From the NCBI GenBank assembly GCA_903827735.1, contig CAIKJM010000521.1, positions 1 through 11,341 of the forward strand: 11,341 bases of DNA, written 5' to 3'. The position numbers were made by a program, and so were the translations under genes. Every line of letters begins with the position of its first letter. The stretch's first letter is position 1. Shown here piece by piece: positions 7,869 to 11,341 of this stretch. The DNA comes from an uncultured Rhodanobacter sp. (lineage in GTDB: Bacteria > Pseudomonadota > Gammaproteobacteria > Xanthomonadales > Rhodanobacteraceae). A model generated the notes under the pieces. The model saw nothing but the letters and a program-made list of their open reading frames with translations, ran no database searches and was not told where the DNA came from.

Positions 7869-8798
7869 TCAGGCAGCCTCGCGCTGGTGGGTGGTGGACG
7901 ACTGATCCGCATCGCGGGTGAGTTCGGTGAACGCTTCGGCGAGGCCGGCGCGCTGCACTTCCAGCTCGCTGAGCTGTGCGTCGGCGTCGAGCAGTCGGCG
8001 TACCACGGCTTCGGCTTCGGCCGTGGTGACGTGCAGACGCTCGTTGTCGCGGCGCACGTCGGTAACGTGCTTCCAGCTGCGCACCAGTTCGACATCCAGC
8101 GCGCTGACGCAGCGAATGCGTTTGAGCGACACGCGCGAACGCAGGGCTTCGACCATGCCTTCGTGGATCATCCGGCCATGCGCCATCACGCAGACGCGGT
8201 CGGCCAACGCTTCGGCTTCTTCCAGGTAATGCGTGGTAAGCAGCACCGAGCAGCCTTCGGCGATCAGCTGGCGAATGGCCGCCCACAGCTTGTGACGTAT
8301 TTCGATATCCATGCCGACGGTCGGTTCGTCGAGAAACAGCAGCTCGGGGCGACCGCACAAGGCCAGCGCAAACTGCACGCTGCGCTGCTGGCCGCCGGAG
8401 AGCTTGGCGTAGGGCCGCGACAGCAGCTCGCCGATGCCGGCCAGCTCAGCGGTTTCGGCCAGCGGACGCGGCGACGGGTAATAGCTGGCCGTGAGCCGCA
8501 GCAGTTCGTTCACCCGCAACGTCGGCGGCAGCGCGGCGTTTTGCAGCATGACGCCGATGCGGCGACGTGCGTCGATGCGCTGCGGATCCTGCCCGAACAG
8601 CTCGACCTTGCCGCTATCGGCGCGAATGAGGCCCAGCAGCAGTGCGATGGCCGTGGTCTTGCCCGCGCCATTGGGGCCGAGCAGCGCCAGCAGCTCGCCG
8701 CGGCGGATCTGCAGATCCGCGCCGTCCAGCGCGGTGAGTCTTCCATAGGTTTTGATGACGCCATCAAGGCGGGCGATCGGGGCGGTGGTGTTTGGCAT
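7869..8798 (-). CDS. ABC transporter ATP-binding protein
   Basis: A 309-residue nucleotide-binding subunit, first gene of the four-gene operon. From the chosen start, Walker A GPNGAGKTT is at 41-49, the Q-loop Gln at 86, signature LSGGQ at 133-137, Walker B LLFLDEP at 153-159 followed by the D-loop, and the switch His at 190 (TTHYLEEAE). All catalytic residues are intact. About 100 residues beyond the ATPase core form a C-terminal regulatory extension common in ABC-2 drug/lipid exporters of the DrrA/YvfR type. An upstream ATG at 8822 is in frame, but an exact AGGAGG ribosome site at 8811-8806 lies 7 nt before ATG 8798, which decides the start. It couples ATP hydrolysis to the permease encoded next; the kinase and regulator behind it suggest self-tuned export. 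The substrate is unknown. Confidence 0.95.
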   Translation of the reverse strand: MPNTTAPIARLDGVIKTYGRLTALDGADLQIRRGELLALLGPNGAGKTTAIALLLGLIRADSGKVELFGQDPQRIDARRRIGVMLQNAALPPTLRVNELLRLTASYYPSPRPLAETAELAGIGELLSRPYAKLSGGQQRSVQFALALCGRPELLFLDEPTVGMDIEIRHKLWAAIRQLIAEGCSVLLTTHYLEEAEALADRVCVMAHGRMIHEGMVEALRSRVSLKRIRCVSALDVELVRSWKHVTDVRRDNERLHVTTAEAEAVVRRLLDADAQLSELEVQRAGLAEAFTELTRDADQSSTTHQREAA

Positions 8799-8865
8799 GG
8801 GTGTTCCTCCTGTGCTGCTCATGCTGCGCGTTGGCGCACCTTTCCAGCAGTCGCTTGCGTCAGCG

Positions 8866-8887
8866 ATAACAGGTGACAGCCGTCACC
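8866..8887 (-). promoter_or_regulatory. Candidate ABC-operon promoter with inverted repeat IR1
   Basis: GGTGACagccGTCACC (8872-8887) is a perfect 6-bp inverted repeat with a 4-bp spacer. On the minus strand TGTTAT (8871-8866), matching the -10 consensus at four of six positions, directly abuts it. There is no -35-like hexamer at the proper distance, so the promoter looks regulator-dependent. This is the best candidate binding site for the operon's own response regulator. The promoter assignment is inference; the repeat is directly visible. Confidence 0.45.
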
Positions 8888-8911
8888 CAGGGGGTACCGG
8901 ACCACCCCCTG
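8888..8911. promoter_or_regulatory. Inverted repeat IR2 (candidate operator)
   Basis: CAGGGGGT (8888-8895) and ACCCCCTG (8904-8911) form a perfect 8-bp inverted repeat around an 8-bp spacer. It begins on the base after IR1 ends. Its centre lies about 40 bp upstream of the start predicted from the leftward TGTTAT, a usual position for an activator, and about 30 bp upstream of the start predicted from the rightward TATGCT. It could serve either or both divergent promoters. Confidence 0.5.
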
Positions 8912-9045
8912 CTCGCGCTATGCTCGACGCCTGCCTGAGTCCGCCAGCCCTTGTGCGGCGGTGCATCAGAGGGCTCAGAGCCCGCAAGAAAGGGGCCGGG
9001 AATGCGCAACCGTTTCGGTGCAGCACACCCGCCCAGCGTCCGTTC

Positions 9046-9073
9046 CAAGCATTGAAGAACAAGCATTGAAAAA
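9046..9073. repeat. 14-bp tandem direct repeat upstream of the aminotransferase gene
   Basis: CAAGCATTGAAGAA (9046-9059) is followed immediately by CAAGCATTGAAAAA (9060-9073), 13 of 14 bases identical. It lies about 57 bp before the aminotransferase start, in AT-richer DNA than its surroundings. It may be a recent slippage duplication or a pair of sites for a protein or antisense RNA. Confidence 0.85.
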
Positions 9074-9129
9074 CCTGGCGGCCTGCTTTGCGTTCGGAGC
9101 GAGGCGCCGACGGGGTGAGGAGAAGCGTC

Positions 9130-10644
9130 ATGCGAATGATTGAACAGCTGCGTGAACTGCGCGAATTCGGCGGCAAGCCACGTACCGCCGGCCTGGATGA
9201 CGCCAGCATCGAGCGTATGGCCGCGATCGATCCCACCCTGGTCGAAGCGATCGCTGAAGCGGTGGCGCGTCACCGCGAACTGCGTGCCGAGATGGCCGCG
9301 GCCGGTATGGGAGATTTTCTCAAGCTCGATGAAGTCGACCAGCTGGCGCAGGCGCAGGTCGGCTTCATCAATTTCTACCCTGACGACGCGATCAATCCCT
9401 ATTTGCCCGCCGCAGCCAGCGGCCCGTGGGTGGTGACGCTGAAAGGCGCCGTGCTGCACGACAACGGCGGCTACGGCATGCTCGGCTTCGGCCACAATCA
9501 CCACGGCATTGCCGCGGCCATGGCCAGGCCGCAGGTGATGGCGAACGTCATGACGCCGAGCGTGGCGCAGATGCGCCTGAGCAAGGCGCTGCAGCGCGAG
9601 CTGGGCCACACCCGCGGCGGCAGCCCGTACACGCACATCATGTGCCTGAACTCGGGCTCGGAAAGCGTCAGCCTTGCCGGCCGTCTCGCCGACGTCAATA
9701 CCAAGCTGATGACCGACGAAGGCGCCCCGCACGCCGGTCGCAAGATTCGCCGTATCGCCGTGCGCGGCGCCTTCCACGGCCGCACCGAGTTGCCTGCACT
9801 GTATTCGGACTCCACCCGCAAGACGTATCTGCAGCACCTGGGAAGCTTCAAGTATCACAACGATCAGCTGCTGATCGTCGAGCCGTACAACGTCGAGCAA
9901 TTGAAGAAAACCTTCGCCGACGCCGAACAGAACGGCTGGCATATCGAAGCCATGTTCCTCGAGCCGGTGATGGGCGAAGGCGACCCCGGCCGCGCCGTGA
10001 CGCCGGAGTTCTACGCGGCCGCGCGTGCTCTCACGAAAGCCCACGGCACCCTGCTGCTGGTCGACTCGATCCAGGCCGGCCTGCGCGCGCACGGCGTGCT
10101 GTCGATCATCGACTACCCCGGCTTCCAGGATTTCGAGGCGCCGGATATGGAAACCTATTCCAAGGCGTTAAACGGCGGCCAGTACCCGATGTCGGTCCTC
10201 GCCGTGACCGAGCGCACGGCCGCGCTGTATCGCAAAGGCATCTACGGCAACACGATGACGGCCAATCCGCGCGCGCTCGACGTGGCCTGCGCTGCACTAG
10301 ATCTGTTGACCGACGAACTGCGCAACAACATCCGCGACCGCGGCCATGAGTTTCTCGACAAGCTCAACGCGCTGAAGAGCGAGCTGGGCGGCATGATCAC
10401 TAAGGTCCAGGGCACCGGCCTGCTGTTTTCGTGCGAGCTGTCGAGCGACTACAAATGCTACGGCGCCGGCTCCACCGAGGAATACATGCGCGAGCGCGGC
10501 GTCGGCGTGATCCACGGCGGCGTCAATTCGCTGCGCTTCACCCCTCACTTCAACGTGACCAGCGCGGAAGTGGATTTGATCGTGGCAAACCTGCGCAAGG
10601 CGTTGCTCGAAGGCCCGTGCAAGGCCAGAGCCGAAGCCGCCTGA
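9130..10644 (+). CDS. Class-III PLP-dependent aminotransferase, atypical subfamily
   Basis: A 504-residue cytoplasmic enzyme of the ornithine/GABA aminotransferase fold. From the chosen start, the cofactor-binding motif NSGSE is at 174-178, GAFHGRT at 213-219, EPVMGEGD begins at E278, the Asp and Gln that hold the pyridine ring and phosphate are D312 and Q315 in DSIQAGL, and the Schiff-base lysine is K345 in YSKALNGGQYP. Typical members read DEVQTG and SKxLGGG, so the site is conserved but divergent. A helical N-terminal extension of about 80 residues makes it longer than the usual 430 or so. ATG 9130 is preceded by GAGGAG with 7 nt spacing, better than the upstream in-frame ATG at 9088. It stands alone between the divergent ABC operon and psiF. 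The amino donor and acceptor cannot be deduced; the fold class is secure. Confidence 0.93.
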   Translation: MRMIEQLRELREFGGKPRTAGLDDASIERMAAIDPTLVEAIAEAVARHRELRAEMAAAGMGDFLKLDEVDQLAQAQVGFINFYPDDAINPYLPAAASGPWVVTLKGAVLHDNGGYGMLGFGHNHHGIAAAMARPQVMANVMTPSVAQMRLSKALQRELGHTRGGSPYTHIMCLNSGSESVSLAGRLADVNTKLMTDEGAPHAGRKIRRIAVRGAFHGRTELPALYSDSTRKTYLQHLGSFKYHNDQLLIVEPYNVEQLKKTFADAEQNGWHIEAMFLEPVMGEGDPGRAVTPEFYAAARALTKAHGTLLLVDSIQAGLRAHGVLSIIDYPGFQDFEAPDMETYSKALNGGQYPMSVLAVTERTAALYRKGIYGNTMTANPRALDVACAALDLLTDELRNNIRDRGHEFLDKLNALKSELGGMITKVQGTGLLFSCELSSDYKCYGAGSTEEYMRERGVGVIHGGVNSLRFTPHFNVTSAEVDLIVANLRKALLEGPCKARAEAA

Positions 10645-10656
10645 GGTTATCGCGGT

Positions 10657-10688
10657 GCGGCGATGCTGTTTCAGCGACACATCGCCGC
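10657..10688 (+). terminator. Hairpin after the aminotransferase gene
   Basis: GCGGCGATG (10657-10665) and CATCGCCGC (10680-10688) form a perfect 9-bp stem 12 nt after the stop codon. Inside the 14-nt loop, CTG-TTT-CAG can form a smaller stem. The bases after it (TGTTGTCCTTT) are only partly T-rich, so this is a probable but not classical terminator. Confidence 0.5.
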
Positions 10689-10788
10689 TGTTGTCCTTTC
10701 GCTAAGGTCAGCGCAGAAAGACCGAGACGGCAAAAATAAGAGGACATCCCCCACTGCCCGTCTGCTGACGAGAGGCATAGACTGGCGC

Positions 10789-10818
10789 GGCCGGCGCTCG
10801 CCGGTCACCTAGGGAGGA
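10789..10818 (+). promoter_or_regulatory. Hairpin beside the strong psiF ribosome site
   Basis: CCGGCG-CT-CGCCGG (10791-10804) is a perfect inverted repeat, extendable in RNA by a G-U and a G-C pair to 10789-10806. It ends 4 nt before the ribosome site AGGGAGGA (10811-10818), which has 7 nt spacing to ATG 10826 and fixes the psiF start. The hairpin could shield the leader or modulate ribosome loading. I saw no clear Pho box or sigma-70 promoter in 10689-10788. Confidence 0.45.
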
Positions 10819-10825
10819 CTTTACG

Positions 10826-11182
10826 ATGTCGATAACACTTCTTCGTACGCTGGTATTAAGCGCGGCACTCGCTTTCGCTGGTGCCGCCTTTGCTTCTCCG
10901 CAAGCCAGCATGAGCGGCCCGGCAGCCAAGACGCCGACGGCGCAGCAGCAACGCATGAGCGACTGCAACAAGCAGGCGACCGGCAAGAAGGGCGACGACC
11001 GCAAAACCTTCATGAGCAGCTGCCTGAAAGGCCAGACGTCCGCCATGGCCGCACCGACAAAGATGACCCAGCAGCAGAAAATGACCAGCTGCAACGCCGA
11101 TGCTAAGACCAAGGCGCTCAAGGGCGACGACCGTAAGACGTTCATGAGCTCGTGTCTAAAGAACGCCCCGGCCACGCCATAA
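10826..11182 (+). CDS. psiF: PsiF-family secreted two-repeat protein
   Basis: A 118-residue protein with a clear signal peptide (cleavage likely after AFA at residue 23), so it should act in the periplasm. The mature part holds two PsiF repeats at about 40-68 and 82-112, each with Q-Q-Q-x-M, a Cys, a basic stretch and GDDRKTFMSSCLK. The four cysteines (47, 66, 89, 110) pair naturally as one possible disulfide per repeat. In E. coli, psiF is induced by phosphate starvation, but its biochemical role is not known, and I saw no Pho box here. The two repeats are also visible in the DNA, offset by 132 bp. The strong AGGGAGGA site supports the start. Family membership is secure; phosphate control in this organism is inference. 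Confidence 0.93.
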   Translation: MSITLLRTLVLSAALAFAGAAFASPQASMSGPAAKTPTAQQQRMSDCNKQATGKKGDDRKTFMSSCLKGQTSAMAAPTKMTQQQKMTSCNADAKTKALKGDDRKTFMSSCLKNAPATP

Positions 11183-11198
11183 CCGCAGCGTTAAACCT

Positions 11199-11246
11199 CA
11201 ACCCCGCAATGGGGCTCTCGATCATCGAGCTGCGCATGCGGGGTTG
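11199..11246 (+). terminator. Nested hairpin after psiF
   Basis: CAACCCCGCA (11199-11208) and TGCGGGGTTG (11237-11246) form a perfect 10-bp stem 17 nt after the psiF stop. The loop holds a second hairpin, CTCGAT-C-ATCGAG (11217-11229). There is no T-run afterwards, so it may be an mRNA-stabilising or non-canonical terminator. The 5' CCCC can also pair with the nearer GGGG at 11211-11214. Confidence 0.55.
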
Positions 11247-11270
11247 CTTCGTTAAGCTCAGGCGTTATCG

Positions 11271-11296
11271 GCACGGGTCCGCGTCGGGACCCGTGC
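11271..11296 (+). promoter_or_regulatory. GC-rich hairpin in the upp leader
   Basis: GCACGGGTCC (11271-11280) and GGACCCGTGC (11287-11296) form a perfect 10-bp stem with a 6-nt loop. It ends 9 nt before a GAGAG ribosome site (11306-11310) of the gene starting at 11319. No T-run follows, so it looks more like a leader structure than a classical terminator. Confidence 0.5.
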
Positions 11297-11318
11297 ATCG
11301 CCAACGAGAGCATCGTGC

Positions 11319-11341
11319 ATGAAGATTGTTGAAGTTCGCCA
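11319..11341 (+). CDS. upp: Uracil phosphoribosyltransferase, first codons only
   Basis: The window ends seven codons into a reading frame, MKIVEVR followed by CA (His or Gln). E. coli Upp begins MKIVEVKHPLV, so the match is close for so short a stretch. Upp would make UMP from uracil and phosphoribosyl pyrophosphate in the cytoplasm (pyrimidine salvage). A GAGAG ribosome site lies 8 nt upstream. The call rests on seven residues plus the start context, so it stays tentative. Confidence 0.6.

Larger units (their letters stand above)
8799..9129. other. Divergent intergenic control region
   Basis: This 331-bp gap separates the leftward ABC operon from the rightward aminotransferase gene. I see no convincing gene in it; the reading frames crossing it are shadows. 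It contains, in order: the AGGAGG site of the ATPase gene, a leftward -10-like TGTTAT (8871-8866), two abutting inverted repeats (8872-8911), a rightward -10-like TATGCT (8919-8924), a short GGGCT/AGCCC hairpin (8971-8983), a 14-bp tandem repeat (9046-9073) and the GAGGAG ribosome site of the aminotransferase gene (9117-9122). If TATGCT is used, the aminotransferase mRNA has a leader of about 200 nt. Confidence 0.8.

Noticed and set aside
7868..8095. N-terminal extension of the permease to 8095
   Set aside because: It overlaps the 3' end of the ATPase gene out of frame and is Ser/Pro/Arg-rich noise. The coupled ATG at 7867 fits.
7887..8876. A 329-codon plus-strand frame
   Set aside because: It is antisense to the ABC ATPase with all its motifs, and has no plausible protein features.
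8860..10092. A 410-codon open frame on the minus strand
   Set aside because: It is antisense to the aminotransferase, whose catalytic motifs are intact. The frame is His/Val/Gly-rich and has no recognisable domain.

Overview
The window reads as a piece of chromosome from a GC-rich gammaproteobacterium. The QueA sequence, a PsiF-repeat protein, an apparent upp start and the dense high-GC coding suggest Xanthomonadales, perhaps Rhodanobacteraceae (Dyella/Rhodanobacter/Luteibacter-like). That placement is inference from gene content; no rRNA or marker search was possible. I see no IS element, prophage, CRISPR array, tRNA or rRNA.

Layout, left to right. (1) 2-265, plus strand: the 3' part of a small exported PepSY-like protein, converging on queA. 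(2) 275-5069, minus strand: a probable transcription unit of a DUF3142-type lipoprotein, an 822-residue membrane-anchored TPR-like protein whose start overlaps the lipoprotein's end by 14 bp, and queA (tRNA queuosine synthesis). queA has its own candidate promoter and a probable GTG start. (3) 5145-8798, minus strand: a compact four-gene operon of ABC ATPase, ABC-2 permease, DesK-type histidine kinase and NarL/DesR-type response regulator, closed by a hairpin terminator. The gene order matches the Bacillus YvfR-YvfS-YvfT-YvfU type of transporter/two-component cassette. (4) 8799-9129: a 331-bp divergent control region with two abutting perfect inverted repeats and a 14-bp tandem direct repeat. 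(5) 9130-10644, plus strand: a 504-residue class-III PLP-dependent aminotransferase with an unusual active-site motif. (6) 10826-11182, plus strand: a secreted PsiF-family protein with two repeats. (7) 11319-11341, plus strand: the first codons of what looks like upp (uracil phosphoribosyltransferase), preceded by a 10-bp GC hairpin.

How it fits together. The ABC cassette probably senses a membrane-related signal through the multi-pass kinase and adjusts its own expression; the paired inverted repeats upstream of it are the best operator candidates. The DUF3142 lipoprotein and its 822-residue partner look like an uncharacterised cell-envelope pair made together. The aminotransferase, PsiF and Upp genes look like independent metabolic or stress genes. 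The least explained parts of the window are the envelope pair, the operator array at 8872-8911, and the atypical aminotransferase.
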